64,000 nucleotides of DNA. It comes from Lutispora thermophila DSM 19022. Its GTDB lineage: Bacteria; Bacillota; Clostridia; Lutisporales; Lutisporaceae. Below are positions 16,488 through 26,321 of the stretch, piece after piece. The notes under the pieces were generated by a model. It was not told where the DNA came from. It made no database searches and worked only from the letters and a program-made list of their open reading frames with translations. Location of the stretch: contig NZ_FQZS01000008.1 in the NCBI RefSeq assembly GCF_900142105.1, forward strand, positions 62,001 through 126,000. Reading direction: 5' to 3'. How positions within the stretch are numbered: the stretch's first letter is position 1; each line of letters opens with the position of its first letter. A program made the translations under genes and the position numbers.

Positions 16488-17052
16488 ATACAAAATCACA
16501 TATTTCAGGAATTTTCATCTTTGAGAAATATTCATTCTCCAAGGGTATCCATTCATTAATAAATCTCTGCAGCATATATTTGCCGCTTCTTTCAAGAATT
16601 CTCTGTACTTGGGTTTTGGCATCAATAGTAAGGAAAATCTTCAGGTCATAATAATCCCTTAGGGTGGGGTGCATGGAATATACACCCTCCACTATGTTAA
16701 GCCTTTTAGGGGAGACTTTGATGTAATCTGTAAGTCTTCCCTGAGAGCAGTCATATATCCGATATTTGAATTCCTGATTCTTTTTCAGATTATCAAGGAC
16801 CTCATATTTGAATCGTTCATAATCCACATTTCCTCCTACTTCCTGCATTCTCTCCGCTGTTCTCTGCTCAGGACGGAGAAAAAAGTCATCCATGTGAAAA
16901 ACATTGCAATGGTAAATTTTGCTTAAATGATGAGCCAAAGTGCTTTTGCCGCTGCCGCTGTTGCCGTCTATAGATATTGTTATTTCCCTGTTTTTTGCCA
17001 GTAAACTGTCAATTATATCAAGCAGTTTATGATAGCTTTCATGGTCAATCAT
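16471..17052 (-). CDS. P-loop kinase of the uridine kinase / pantothenate kinase group
   Basis: 193 residues. Walker A is SIDGNSGSGKSTLAHHLS near residue 30, followed by VFHMDDFFLRPEQRT, the Asp-Asp motif of the uridine kinase superfamily, and IVEGVYSMHPTLRDYYDLKI, the second hallmark. Such proteins phosphorylate nucleosides, pantothenate or related vitamins. It starts three bases after the end of an ECF transporter S-component, so the pair looks like import plus phosphorylation of one small compound. Substrate not determinable here; uridine, a vitamin precursor or nicotinamide riboside are all possible. Confidence 0.8.
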   Translation of the reverse strand: MIDHESYHKLLDIIDSLLAKNREITISIDGNSGSGKSTLAHHLSKIYHCNVFHMDDFFLRPEQRTAERMQEVGGNVDYERFKYEVLDNLKKNQEFKYRIYDCSQGRLTDYIKVSPKRLNIVEGVYSMHPTLRDYYDLKIFLTIDAKTQVQRILERSGKYMLQRFINEWIPLENEYFSKMKIPEICDFVFTCHQ

Positions 17053-17055
17053 GGT

Positions 17056-17577
17056 CTATACCGCCTTATCCAGAAGTTTGTTTTTCTCTAAAATCAAGTA
17101 TATGGAAGGAATAAGTACAAGCTGTAGGATGATGCCAGGGAAAGCTGTTACAAAGGCTCCTGATATAAAGGCAGAGAAGGTATAGGATTTTCCTGCAAGT
17201 CCCATTAGCACCACATTAGAAATTCCCAGTACAACCCTACCCCCCAGCATGGCACCTAAAAGAGCAGCTATAATATTCATTCTTCTTGATAATATTCCGA
17301 TGAAAGTCCCATAGGCAGCTAATTCAAGAGCCATGGCTGCACCAACAGGATAAAGAGGTGGCATGCCTGTCAGGAAGCTGGATATAATAGGAACAATGAT
17401 TCCTGTGATCATTCCATATTTCCAACCGCATACAATGCCGCATAACAGGACGGGTATGTGCATAGGCAAAAAGATGGTTCCTGATAGTGAAAGAGCATGG
17501 AATGCAATAGGAAGTCCAACGCCCATGGCTGTAAAAAGTCCTGCGAGAACAAGTCTAAGCGTTGATGTTTTTTTCAT
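17056..17577 (-). CDS. ECF transporter substrate-binding (S) component
   Basis: 173 residues, almost entirely membrane-embedded, with about six helices. ATMG-like start (LVLAGLFTAMGVGLPIAFH), MHIPVLLCGIVCGWKYGMIT and IISSFLTGMPPLYPVGA are typical of S-components in energy-coupling-factor vitamin transporters. The alanine-rich first helix would contact the T component. The energising EcfA/EcfT proteins are not nearby, so it probably shares a common module. A kinase follows and a structured leader precedes it. The vitamin or nucleoside carried is unknown. Confidence 0.82.
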   Translation of the reverse strand: MKKTSTLRLVLAGLFTAMGVGLPIAFHALSLSGTIFLPMHIPVLLCGIVCGWKYGMITGIIVPIISSFLTGMPPLYPVGAAMALELAAYGTFIGILSRRMNIIAALLGAMLGGRVVLGISNVVLMGLAGKSYTFSAFISGAFVTAFPGIILQLVLIPSIYLILEKNKLLDKAV

Positions 17578-17601
17578 TCAAAATCCCTCCAAAAACAAAA
17601 A

Positions 17602-17702
17602 ATACCACAAATCACATGCTTTCCTTCAGAAAGCAAATGCCTTCGTGGCATGAATACAATGATATAAAATAATACATAATCCAAATGTTAACTTCGGTTA
17701 AC
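17602..17702 (-). promoter_or_regulatory. Structured leader before the ECF S-component gene
   Basis: Read on the minus strand: a GTTAAC-CGAA-GTTAAC hairpin (17702-17687), then ATGCCAC (17651-17645), a GCTTTC/GAAAGC hairpin (17634-17618), GTGGTAT (17608-17602) and a T-rich tract. ATGCCAC can pair with GTGGTAT to make a terminator-like stem, or ATGCC with nearby GGCAT (17641-17637) to make a short hairpin. These two folds exclude each other, as in a riboswitch. I recognise no known class. Confidence 0.45.
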
Positions 17703-17769
17703 GTTAATATAAGTATAACATGAGGTATTCAAATGTCAAGCAGTAGGAAAATCCAGACATTGAAAGTGC

Positions 17770-18690
17770 TCATTGCACAAACTTTGCTATTAGCAGCAAT
17801 ATGGTTATGTGTGCAGGATAGAAAAGATATCCTATATATTTGTTGATTCTTACCTTCGTATACCAAGATTCAAAGGCATAAATGGGTATTAGTGCCAATA
17901 TGGCTCTGGATTGAAAGAAAAAACCTTCAAGAGTTATTAGTCCGCTTTTATAGTATACTATCCTTTGCCAAACCATTTTATAGTTCAATGAATAGAACCA
18001 TGCTCTTCTCAGCTTCTCTATCCAATTCAGATAGTTAGGAACGAAAGTTTTTACACCTGTAAGGTATGCATAGAGAAAAGAGATGAACACAAGACCTATA
18101 AATATGGAAACTTTTTTTTCTTTAAACATGTGGAAAATCAATATAATTAATAATCCGTATAGTCCATATTCTAAACGAAATTTCCCTCCTGATGCTATTT
18201 CAAAAAGCTCTGGTGTTACTAAAGCTGCCAGGATACATAGGAAGGAAGCAGTTGCTAACAATAAATCCTTGTAACTCCTGCTATCTTTAAAAGCATTGAT
18301 TTTGGTGATACCTATATCGTAGACATAAAGCACACCCAATGCTAACAATAGAGTAAACATTATGTTCAACCTCAATGGCTCAAAGTCCAGAGTGGGTGAA
18401 AAAAAGGAATAAGGGATCTGTGATATCAATGCAAAGCCTAACAGGCGAATGGAATATTTTTTCAAATTTGAGGTTTTGACATAGCCTACACTTAGTTGAT
18501 ATGCGAAAATGGGAAAAGCAAGCCTTCCTATGGTCCTAAATATTCTATAATTGGGGAAAAACATGTATCCAATGTGGTCTATTAACATAGTCAGCATGGC
18601 AAGGAGTTTCAGGGTATCATTTCTGAAAGTGGATGTTTCTGCGGCCTGTCCAATATCAGGGTTCTTTTTAATTTCTATAATATTTTCCAT
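17770..18690 (-). CDS. TraX-family membrane protein
   Basis: 306 residues with a short polar N-terminus and about eight membrane segments. DTLKLLAMLTMLIDHIGYMF and RTIGRLAFPIFAYQLSVGYV are the TraX signature. TraX of the F plasmid acetylates pilin; chromosomal relatives in Firmicutes are presumed membrane acyltransferases, but their target is unknown. No conjugation genes are near, so a surface-modification role is likelier than pilus work. RBS AGAGGT precedes the ATG. It stands alone between the ECF unit and addB. Confidence 0.8.
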   Translation of the reverse strand: MENIIEIKKNPDIGQAAETSTFRNDTLKLLAMLTMLIDHIGYMFFPNYRIFRTIGRLAFPIFAYQLSVGYVKTSNLKKYSIRLLGFALISQIPYSFFSPTLDFEPLRLNIMFTLLLALGVLYVYDIGITKINAFKDSRSYKDLLLATASFLCILAALVTPELFEIASGGKFRLEYGLYGLLIILIFHMFKEKKVSIFIGLVFISFLYAYLTGVKTFVPNYLNWIEKLRRAWFYSLNYKMVWQRIVYYKSGLITLEGFFFQSRAILALIPIYAFESWYTKVRINKYIGYLFYPAHITILLLIAKFVQ

Positions 18691-18846
18691 AAATTATTAC
18701 CTCTATTCATAGCGTTTAAAAGCATTATATAATAAATCAATTTGTTGCTCCAGCTTTAATATACCAAAATTTCAGTCATTATTTTACTGTCAACTTTTGG
18801 ACAGTCTATGTGATATAATTGATAAAAAGACTAGGTTGGTGATTAT

Positions 18847-21800
18847 ATGAGCCTGAGGATAATTTATGGCAGAGCCGGTTCCGGCAAAAGCCGATTTTGT
18901 ATAGAAGATATTAAGAGAAATAAGACAAAATACCCTGATAAGACGTTGATACTGATGGTGCCTGAGCAGTTCACCCTTGAGGCGGAGAGAAATCTAGTAA
19001 AGGCATTAGGCGCATCAGGCATCGGAGAAGCAGAAGTCATGAGCTTCAAAGGCCTTGCCCGCCGGGTTCTTGATGAAGTGGGAGGAGCCGCCAAAACCCA
19101 TGTGAATTCAGCTGGGAAGGCTATGATTATATATAGCATACTTGAGAAAGAAAGAGTCAATTTCAAGGCCTTTGGAAGAGCAGCAGGCCAGAGAGGATTT
19201 ATAGACAGAATTTCAAGTATGCTCAGTGAGTTCAAAAGATACAATGTAAATCCTGATTTGCTTGATGATACCAAGGAACTGGTGGGGGACAGATTTCTAA
19301 AAGATAAGCTGGAGGATTTAAGCCTTATATATAAGAGATATGAAGAAATGGTTCACGCAAGATACATGGATACGGATGATGATCTCACAATACTTGCAAA
19401 GAGGATGGACAGGAGCAAGAAGCTTATAAATGCAGAGATATGGATTGATGAGTTTTCGGGATTTACACCTCAGGAATATGAGATAATAAAGAAGCTTCTG
19501 AAGCTGTGCAGTCGTGTTAATGTATGCCTATGTACAGATTGTCTCATAGATGAGGAAAAGATACAGGATATGGATGTGTTTTCTCCTACCAAATATGCCA
19601 GCAGCCGATTGTTGGAAATAGCCCAGGAGATGAAAGTACAAATAGATAAGCCTGTGAAGATGGAAGGAGAAGTTCCCGTAAGGTTTTCTAAAAACAGGGC
19701 AATGGCTCATCTGGAGAAAAATTTCTTTTCTTATCCTTATACAGTATATAAAGATGAAACAAAAAGTATTGGCATAATGGCTGCTGCAAATCCATACAGC
19801 GAAGTGGAAGCGGTGGCCAATGAAATAATATATCTTTGCAGAGACAAAGGATTAAGATACAAGGACATGGCGGTGGTTACCAAGGATTTGGACAGCTATG
19901 AAAAGCTGGTTAGAGTCATATTCACCCAATTTGACATACCCTTTTTCATAGACAAGAAGAGAGCCGTGGCGGATCATCCCCTAGCTATGTTGGTGATATC
20001 TGCCATTGGAGTAATACAGAAAAATTTTACATACGAAAGCATATTCAGGTATCTGAAGACCGGACTTGCAGGTGTGGACAGAGAAGATGTGGACTTATTG
20101 GAGAATTATGTGCTGGCCAATGGAATAAGGGGAAGCCAATGGTATAACCAACAACAATGGGAATACAGGCTCAACCATTCCTTTGGTGATGAAGAGCCTA
20201 CAATGAAAGAAAGAGAAATAATAGACAGAGTCAATGCTGTTAGGCAAAATATAATAGAACCGTTGATAAGGTTGAAAGAAGAATTGAAAAAGGCTAAGTC
20301 GGCCAGGCAGATGTGTCTATGCCTTTATGAATTTTTGTGCCAGATAGGCATACCTGGGCGAATAGAGGAACTGATAGTGAAATATACCCAGAGAGGGGAA
20401 CTTGAAATTGCCGAAGAGTATAAGCAGATATGGGATGTAATAACCCAGGTGATGGATCAGGTTGTTGAGATAAGCGGCAATGAAGAAATGAGTCTGGATG
20501 ATTTTTATAACCTATTGAACATAGGCTTTGCCCAATATGATATGGGAATCATACCTCATTCATCGGACCAACTGCTGGTTGGAAGCGTAGACAGGTGGAG
20601 AAGCCATGAAATTCATTCCCTTTTTATTCTGGGGGTAAATGACGGAGTGTTTCCGGCAGCGGCCAGAGATGAGGGAATGCTTTCCGACGGAGATAGGGAG
20701 ATTTTAAAATCCTTGGGATTGGAACTGGCTTTGGATACCAAGACAAAAGCATTCCAGGAACAATATCTTCTATATACAACCTTGACTAAAGCCGGAAAAT
20801 ATTTAAGGCTCAGCTATCCGGTGGCGGATCATGAGGGCAAAGCATTGAGACCTTCTTATGTAATAAACAGGTTGAAGAAGATATTCCCCAAAATGGTAGT
20901 TGAAAGCAAAGTTTTGGGAGAAGAAGATGCCATAAACCTTATAGGTCCACCACTTCCTTCTTTTAACTATCTCGTAGGTATTTTAAGAAATCTTGTTAAG
21001 GATGATAAGGATACAGAACTGTGGAAGGAAGTATATCTATGGTTCATGAACAACCATCAATGGAAGGACAAGCTAATGAATGTGGCACAGGGCCTCAGTT
21101 ACAGCAATGAAGAAAAGCCTCTTGGAAAAGAAAAAGTTGGCAAACTTTATGGAAATGTCCATTATTCCAGCGTATCCCGACTGGAGAGATTTGCTTCCTG
21201 TCCTTTCTCTTACTATGTCCAATATGGATTGAAGGCAAAGGAGAGAAAGGTGATGAAACTGGAAGCTCCTGATATAGGAAGTTTCCTGCACCTGGTAGTA
21301 AGCAGATTTTCTGAGGAATTGGAATCTCAAGGGATAAAGTGGAAAGATGTGGATGAGGCTTGGTGCCAGGAGCAAATATCAAAAATTGTGGATGAAATAA
21401 TTGAATCATCTCACCAACTGCCTTTTAAAAGATCTAAGAGATATGGCTATTTGAAGGATAGGCTGAAGAAAGTGGTGACTCGGTCCATTTGGATCATTGC
21501 AGAACAAGTAAAAAGAAGCGGCTTCCAGCCCATAGCCTATGAAGTGGCCTTCGGACAGGAGGATGGGCTACCTGCCATAACTTTGGATATTCCTGGGGGA
21601 CAACAGGTTATTCTTACCGGCAGAATCGACAGAATAGACATATTGGAAACGGACAAAGGCACTTATGTGAGGATAATAGATTATAAATCCGGTTCCAAGG
21701 ATTTCAAGCTTTCCGACATATATAACGGAATAGAGCTACAGCTCATAACATATCTAAGCGCCATATGGGAAAAGGGACTGAAAAGTAAGAAAGGCACCAT

Positions 21801-22299
21801 TATGCCTGCAGGCATACTATACTTTAAGTTGGATGACCCCATATTAAGAATAGACGGAAATACTTCTGACGAAGATGTGTATAAGAAGCTTATGAAGGAA
21901 ATGAAGATGAAAGGATTGATACTGGCAGATAAGGATGTAATAATGCAGATGGACAAGACCATAGAGGGAGACTCTCTCATAATACCTGCCAGCATCAGAA
22001 AGGACGGAAGCTTGGGAAGCAGGTCATCAGCAGCTACCATGGAGCAATTTGAAAAGCTCAAAAGCCATGTGAGACAAACATTGATAAAGCTGTCGTCGGA
22101 GATGTTTTCCGGCAATATATCCATATCGCCATATAAGAGGAAGAAGTTCATTTCCTGCCAATACTGTCCTTACTCCGCCATATGCAGATTTGAAGGTGAA
22201 ACCAATAAGTTTAGGGTTGTTGGGGACATGAAGGATGAGGATGTATGGAGGCTTCTGGAAAGAGGGGAATCAGATAAGGGAGGTGAGAATGTTGGCTAA
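18847..22299 (+). CDS. addB: AddB subunit of the AddAB helicase-nuclease
   Basis: 1150 residues. It has Walker A GRAGSGKSRF at residues 7-16, a degenerate helicase-like body, and a C-terminal RecB-type nuclease domain (GRIDRIDIL, VRIIDYKSGS). Cysteines for a 4Fe-4S cluster appear as FASCPFSYYVQ near the nuclease start and CQYCPYSAICRF at the end. AddAB processes double-strand DNA ends for RecA-dependent repair and degrades foreign linear DNA. The gene overlaps addA by 11 bases, indicating translational coupling. Length is usual for the family. Confidence 0.95.
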   Translation: MSLRIIYGRAGSGKSRFCIEDIKRNKTKYPDKTLILMVPEQFTLEAERNLVKALGASGIGEAEVMSFKGLARRVLDEVGGAAKTHVNSAGKAMIIYSILEKERVNFKAFGRAAGQRGFIDRISSMLSEFKRYNVNPDLLDDTKELVGDRFLKDKLEDLSLIYKRYEEMVHARYMDTDDDLTILAKRMDRSKKLINAEIWIDEFSGFTPQEYEIIKKLLKLCSRVNVCLCTDCLIDEEKIQDMDVFSPTKYASSRLLEIAQEMKVQIDKPVKMEGEVPVRFSKNRAMAHLEKNFFSYPYTVYKDETKSIGIMAAANPYSEVEAVANEIIYLCRDKGLRYKDMAVVTKDLDSYEKLVRVIFTQFDIPFFIDKKRAVADHPLAMLVISAIGVIQKNFTYESIFRYLKTGLAGVDREDVDLLENYVLANGIRGSQWYNQQQWEYRLNHSFGDEEPTMKEREIIDRVNAVRQNIIEPLIRLKEELKKAKSARQMCLCLYEFLCQIGIPGRIEELIVKYTQRGELEIAEEYKQIWDVITQVMDQVVEISGNEEMSLDDFYNLLNIGFAQYDMGIIPHSSDQLLVGSVDRWRSHEIHSLFILGVNDGVFPAAARDEGMLSDGDREILKSLGLELALDTKTKAFQEQYLLYTTLTKAGKYLRLSYPVADHEGKALRPSYVINRLKKIFPKMVVESKVLGEEDAINLIGPPLPSFNYLVGILRNLVKDDKDTELWKEVYLWFMNNHQWKDKLMNVAQGLSYSNEEKPLGKEKVGKLYGNVHYSSVSRLERFASCPFSYYVQYGLKAKERKVMKLEAPDIGSFLHLVVSRFSEELESQGIKWKDVDEAWCQEQISKIVDEIIESSHQLPFKRSKRYGYLKDRLKKVVTRSIWIIAEQVKRSGFQPIAYEVAFGQEDGLPAITLDIPGGQQVILTGRIDRIDILETDKGTYVRIIDYKSGSKDFKLSDIYNGIELQLITYLSAIWEKGLKSKKGTIMPAGILYFKLDDPILRIDGNTSDEDVYKKLMKEMKMKGLILADKDVIMQMDKTIEGDSLIIPASIRKDGSLGSRSSAATMEQFEKLKSHVRQTLIKLSSEMFSGNISISPYKRKKFISCQYCPYSAICRFEGETNKFRVVGDMKDEDVWRLLERGESDKGGENVG

Positions 22300-25200
22300 T
22301 TGGACCAATGAACAATTATCTGCCATTGAAACATCAGGCTGTGACTTGCTGGTGGCAGCTGCCGCAGGAGCAGGCAAGACAGCGGTGCTGGTGGAGAGGA
22401 TAATAAGAAAGATAATTGATGAGTCAACCCCCATAGATATAGACAACATGCTTATAGTGACTTTTACCAATGCGGCGGCCTCGGAGATGAGAGAGAGAAT
22501 AGGAGAAGCCTTGGGAAAGGAATTGGAGAAAAAGCCTGATTCCCAGAAGCTTCAAAGGCAGATGCTCCTTTTGAATAAGGCCAGCATTACTACTATCCAT
22601 TCCTTTTGTATGGATGTGGTAAAGAACAACTTTCATCTGCTTGATCTGGACCCTAATTTCCGAATAGCTGACGAGACAGAAAGCCTACTGCTTAAGATGG
22701 AAACCATGGAGGAATTGTTTGAGCAAAAATATGAAGAGGAAGATGAGGATTTTATTTACCTGTTGGATCGTTATGGCGGAAATAAGGATGATAAGAAGCT
22801 TCAAGAAATGCTGTTGAATATTTTTGAGTTTGTGCAGAGCAGTCCATGGCCTCAGGAATGGCTGGATAAAATGAGCAAATCATATGACACCTCAGGACAC
22901 TGGGATTTTACCAATACGCCTTGGGCTACAATAATCATGGAGCATGCTAAAGTAGAGATTGACGGAGCCTTGAACCAATTGATGAAGGCAGAAAAGATAG
23001 CCCAGGGAAACCAAGGCTATGAGAAATGTGCCGCCCAGTTGGCTGATGACATCAATATGGTAAAGCTTCTAAGGAAAGCCTCAGAGGAATCCTGGGATGA
23101 GTTGTACAAGGCCTACAGCACATTGGAGTTTTCCAGACAGCAAGGTCCCAATAAGAATGCAGACAAGTCTGCCTATGAGGTCTTAAAGGAATTGAGAAAG
23201 GAAGCCAAGGACAGGATCAATTCCTTGGGAGATGGATTATTTAACTGCAGTTCAGAGGACATAAAGGGAGACTTAGATGCACTTTATCCTGTTATATTAA
23301 CACTTTCTAAATTGGTATCGGATTTTAGCAAGATGTATCTTGATAAGAAGAAGGAAAAAGCCGTTATCGATTTCAATGACTTGGAACATTTTTGTCTTCA
23401 TATATTAACCCAGAGGGATGAAGAGGGAAGGGTCCAGCCATCACCGGCAGCGTTAAGCATAAGGGATAGATTCAAGGAGATACTTGTTGATGAATATCAG
23501 GACAGCAATTTGGTTCAAGAAGCAATTCTATCTGTTATATCAAAAAGGGATCAGGGACAACCGAATGTGTTCATGGTAGGAGATGTGAAACAGAGCATAT
23601 ATAGATTCAGACAGGCAAAGCCGGAGCTTTTCCTGGATAAGTACAAGAGATATTCGGAAGAAGAGGGCTCCAAGGAAAGAAAGATAAAGTTATTTAAGAA
23701 CTTTAGAAGCAGAAAGGAAGTTCTTGACGGGGTCAATTACCTTTTCCGCCAGCTTATGTCTTCATATATAGGAGAAATAGATTATGACCAAGGGGAGTTT
23801 CTCAATCCCGAAGCTTTGTATCCAGAAGACATGGTTGGACAATCAAGTCCTTATGCAATAGAGCTTCACATAGTAGATTTGAAAAAAGATGAAACTTCTA
23901 GGGTAGAGACGGATGAAGAAGAAAACGCGGAAGTTGAAGATATGGAAGATTTGGATTCCATACAGGCAGAGGCAAGGCTTATAGGCAAAAGAATTTTATC
24001 CCTCATGGGCATGGGGGAAGATAACTGCCAGGCTTTCAGAATATATGACAGAGATTTAGATTGCTATAGAAATATAAAGTATAAGGATATAGTGATACTG
24101 CTGAGAACCGTGCGAGGATGGGCAGAAGTTTTTCATCGGGAGTTGGAATCCATGGGTATACCTGTTTTTGCGGATACAGCCACAGGTTTTTTCAAGAGGT
24201 CTGAGGTACAGGTTGTAATGTCCTTGCTTCAGATAATTGACAATCCAATGCAGGATATTCCGTTGATATCCGTTCTAAGATCTCCAATAGGAGGATTTAC
24301 ATCGGAAGAGCTGATGGATATAAGGTTGGAGGATAAGGATAGCAGTTTCTATGAAGCTCTGATAAAGACATCGGGTAAAGAGGATGATTTGGGAGCTAAA
24401 TCCAAAGTTTTTCTGGAGAAACTTGGAATATGGCGGGATAAGGCGCTGCATATGCCTACAGATGAGCTTATATGGTACTTGATGAACGATACGGGATATT
24501 ACAGCTATGTAGGAGCAATGCCTCAGGGAAAGCAGAGACAGGCAAATCTGAAGGTTTTGTTTGAAAGGGCAAAGCAATATGAAGAAACCAGTTTCAAGGG
24601 ATTGTTTAATTTCATAAATTTCATAAACAAGCTTAAGACCAGCAGCGGAGATATGGGAAATGCAAAGATACTGGGAGAAAATGATGATGTAGTAAGGATA
24701 ATGAGCATACACAAAAGCAAGGGTCTTGAATTCCCTGTTGTATTTGTAGCCGGTGCGGGAAAGCAGTTTAATCTGCAGGATGCCAACAAGACACTTCTTC
24801 TCCATGAAGAATTGGGTTTTGGCATAGATTTGGTAGACCCAGATAGAAGGATATCCTATGCTACGGTGCCTAAACTGGCGATAAAACAGAGAATAAGGCT
24901 TGAGAGCCTTTCTGAAGAAATGAGAGTGCTTTATGTAGCTTTGACAAGGGCCAAGGAGAAGCTCATAATAACAGGCTGCGACAAAAGTTTAGAGAAATCA
25001 ATAGACAGATGGGCAGCAGCACTGGACTGTGAACAAGATAGGCTTAAGCCTCACCTGGTAGCCAGAGGAGGACGGTATCTGGATTGGATAGGACAGGCGT
25101 TAATGAGGCATAAAGACTCCCATGAGTTGCTGAAGGCATATGGAATTGACTTTAGCAATGCAAAAGCTATAGTTGATGATGAATCAACATGGAGAATAAC

Positions 25201-26011
25201 TACCTGGAAAAAGGAAGACTTCATGGATATATTGGTAGAAGAAGGGGAAAATGGTGAAGCAAATCTTCTTGAGCAATTGGAACAGGAAAAAGATAAAGTA
25301 GTTCTTGGTGAAGAGATAGTGAGGAGGTTGGAATGGAAATACCCCTATGAAAACATTGCAAAACTTCCGGTGAAGCTTTCTGTTACAGAGGTAAAAAGAA
25401 TGATTTCAGCACAGGAAGAGGAACCTGTTCAGAACTTGTTTAAATCTCAATATCTGAAGAAGCCTAAGTTCATGGAATCCACCAAGAAGATGACTGCTGC
25501 AGAGCGAGGCAGTGTAATGCATTATATAATGCAACATTTGGATTTGAAAGATATTGATACTGTAGAAGCCATCAAAGAGCAAGTTCAAAGGCTTTATGAA
25601 GAAGAATACATCACCGAAGAGTGGGCCAAGGCTGTAGATGCAAAGAGAATATATAAGTTCTTTTCCTCTCCTCTGGGGAAGAGAATTAGAAATGCAGACA
25701 AGGTATATAGGGAAATGCCTTTCAATATAGAAGTGAGCCCAGCAGAAATATTCCCTGATGATGGGCTGGAAAATTCGGATGAAAAGATATTGGTTCAGGG
25801 GATAATAGACCTTTACTTCCTGGAGGGAGATAAACTGGTTTTGCTGGACTATAAAACAGATTATGTTGATTTAAATAGCATAGACCAAATACTATCTCGC
25901 TACAGAAATCAGATAAAATACTATGAAAAAGCCCTAGAAATTGCACTGAAGAGGAATGTGGACGAGAAATACTTATATTTATTTCACATAGACCAAGCAG
26001 TACAACTATAA
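22289..26011 (+). CDS. addA: AddA subunit of the AddAB helicase-nuclease
   Basis: 1240 residues from ATG 22289, which follows GGGAGGTG; an upstream ATG at 22235 has no such support. UvrD-type helicase motifs: Walker A AAAAGAGKTAVLVERI near residue 26, VDEYQDSN (motif II), GDVKQSIYRFRQA (motif III), IMSIHKSKGLEFPVVF (motif V), and MRVLYVALTRAKEKL (motif VI). The C-terminal nuclease motif is LVLLDYKTDYVD. It is the motor and one of the two nucleases of the complex, working with AddB. Confidence 0.96.
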   Translation: MLANWTNEQLSAIETSGCDLLVAAAAGAGKTAVLVERIIRKIIDESTPIDIDNMLIVTFTNAAASEMRERIGEALGKELEKKPDSQKLQRQMLLLNKASITTIHSFCMDVVKNNFHLLDLDPNFRIADETESLLLKMETMEELFEQKYEEEDEDFIYLLDRYGGNKDDKKLQEMLLNIFEFVQSSPWPQEWLDKMSKSYDTSGHWDFTNTPWATIIMEHAKVEIDGALNQLMKAEKIAQGNQGYEKCAAQLADDINMVKLLRKASEESWDELYKAYSTLEFSRQQGPNKNADKSAYEVLKELRKEAKDRINSLGDGLFNCSSEDIKGDLDALYPVILTLSKLVSDFSKMYLDKKKEKAVIDFNDLEHFCLHILTQRDEEGRVQPSPAALSIRDRFKEILVDEYQDSNLVQEAILSVISKRDQGQPNVFMVGDVKQSIYRFRQAKPELFLDKYKRYSEEEGSKERKIKLFKNFRSRKEVLDGVNYLFRQLMSSYIGEIDYDQGEFLNPEALYPEDMVGQSSPYAIELHIVDLKKDETSRVETDEEENAEVEDMEDLDSIQAEARLIGKRILSLMGMGEDNCQAFRIYDRDLDCYRNIKYKDIVILLRTVRGWAEVFHRELESMGIPVFADTATGFFKRSEVQVVMSLLQIIDNPMQDIPLISVLRSPIGGFTSEELMDIRLEDKDSSFYEALIKTSGKEDDLGAKSKVFLEKLGIWRDKALHMPTDELIWYLMNDTGYYSYVGAMPQGKQRQANLKVLFERAKQYEETSFKGLFNFINFINKLKTSSGDMGNAKILGENDDVVRIMSIHKSKGLEFPVVFVAGAGKQFNLQDANKTLLLHEELGFGIDLVDPDRRISYATVPKLAIKQRIRLESLSEEMRVLYVALTRAKEKLIITGCDKSLEKSIDRWAAALDCEQDRLKPHLVARGGRYLDWIGQALMRHKDSHELLKAYGIDFSNAKAIVDDESTWRITTWKKEDFMDILVEEGENGEANLLEQLEQEKDKVVLGEEIVRRLEWKYPYENIAKLPVKLSVTEVKRMISAQEEEPVQNLFKSQYLKKPKFMESTKKMTAAERGSVMHYIMQHLDLKDIDTVEAIKEQVQRLYEEEYITEEWAKAVDAKRIYKFFSSPLGKRIRNADKVYREMPFNIEVSPAEIFPDDGLENSDEKILVQGIIDLYFLEGDKLVLLDYKTDYVDLNSIDQILSRYRNQIKYYEKALEIALKRNVDEKYLYLFHIDQAVQL

Positions 26012-26013
26012 CA

Positions 26014-26161
26014 TGATACATGATGGACTGTTTTTTGTGTCTCATTTTGAGCATTCCATCTGTATATTTTTCTTCAATGGAAACAAAAAATCATCAATCA
26101 TAAGGAATTAAAATTTTCCATATTGCCTGCGGACTTAACAGCAAGTATCCGTAGGCTTTTT
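26014..26161. repeat. Degenerate palindrome copy and terminator after addA
   Basis: The 310-base gap 26012-26321 holds no gene. At 26014-26065 TGATACATGATGGACTG and GTGTCTCATTTTGAGC resemble the palindrome at 38956. At 26125-26161 GCCTGCGGA pairs with TCCGTAGGC before a T run, the likely addA terminator. The rest is AT-rich, including the yjjI promoter area. Confidence 0.6.
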
Positions 26162-26321
26162 GTTTTCGAAACTTGTTTTACTTATGAAAAAGAAACTGCT
26201 TCCTTTCTTGATAATAATTATTATTTATTTCTTTATCCTCTAAAAAAAATGTACTATAATATACATATATAGATTTAATTTTAATACAAAATAATCAAAA
26301 ATAATTGTAAGGAGAATTATT

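Noticed and set aside
24275-24825. Long minus-strand open frames inside addA
   Set aside because: They are shadows of addA codon usage, without ribosome sites or recognisable domains.
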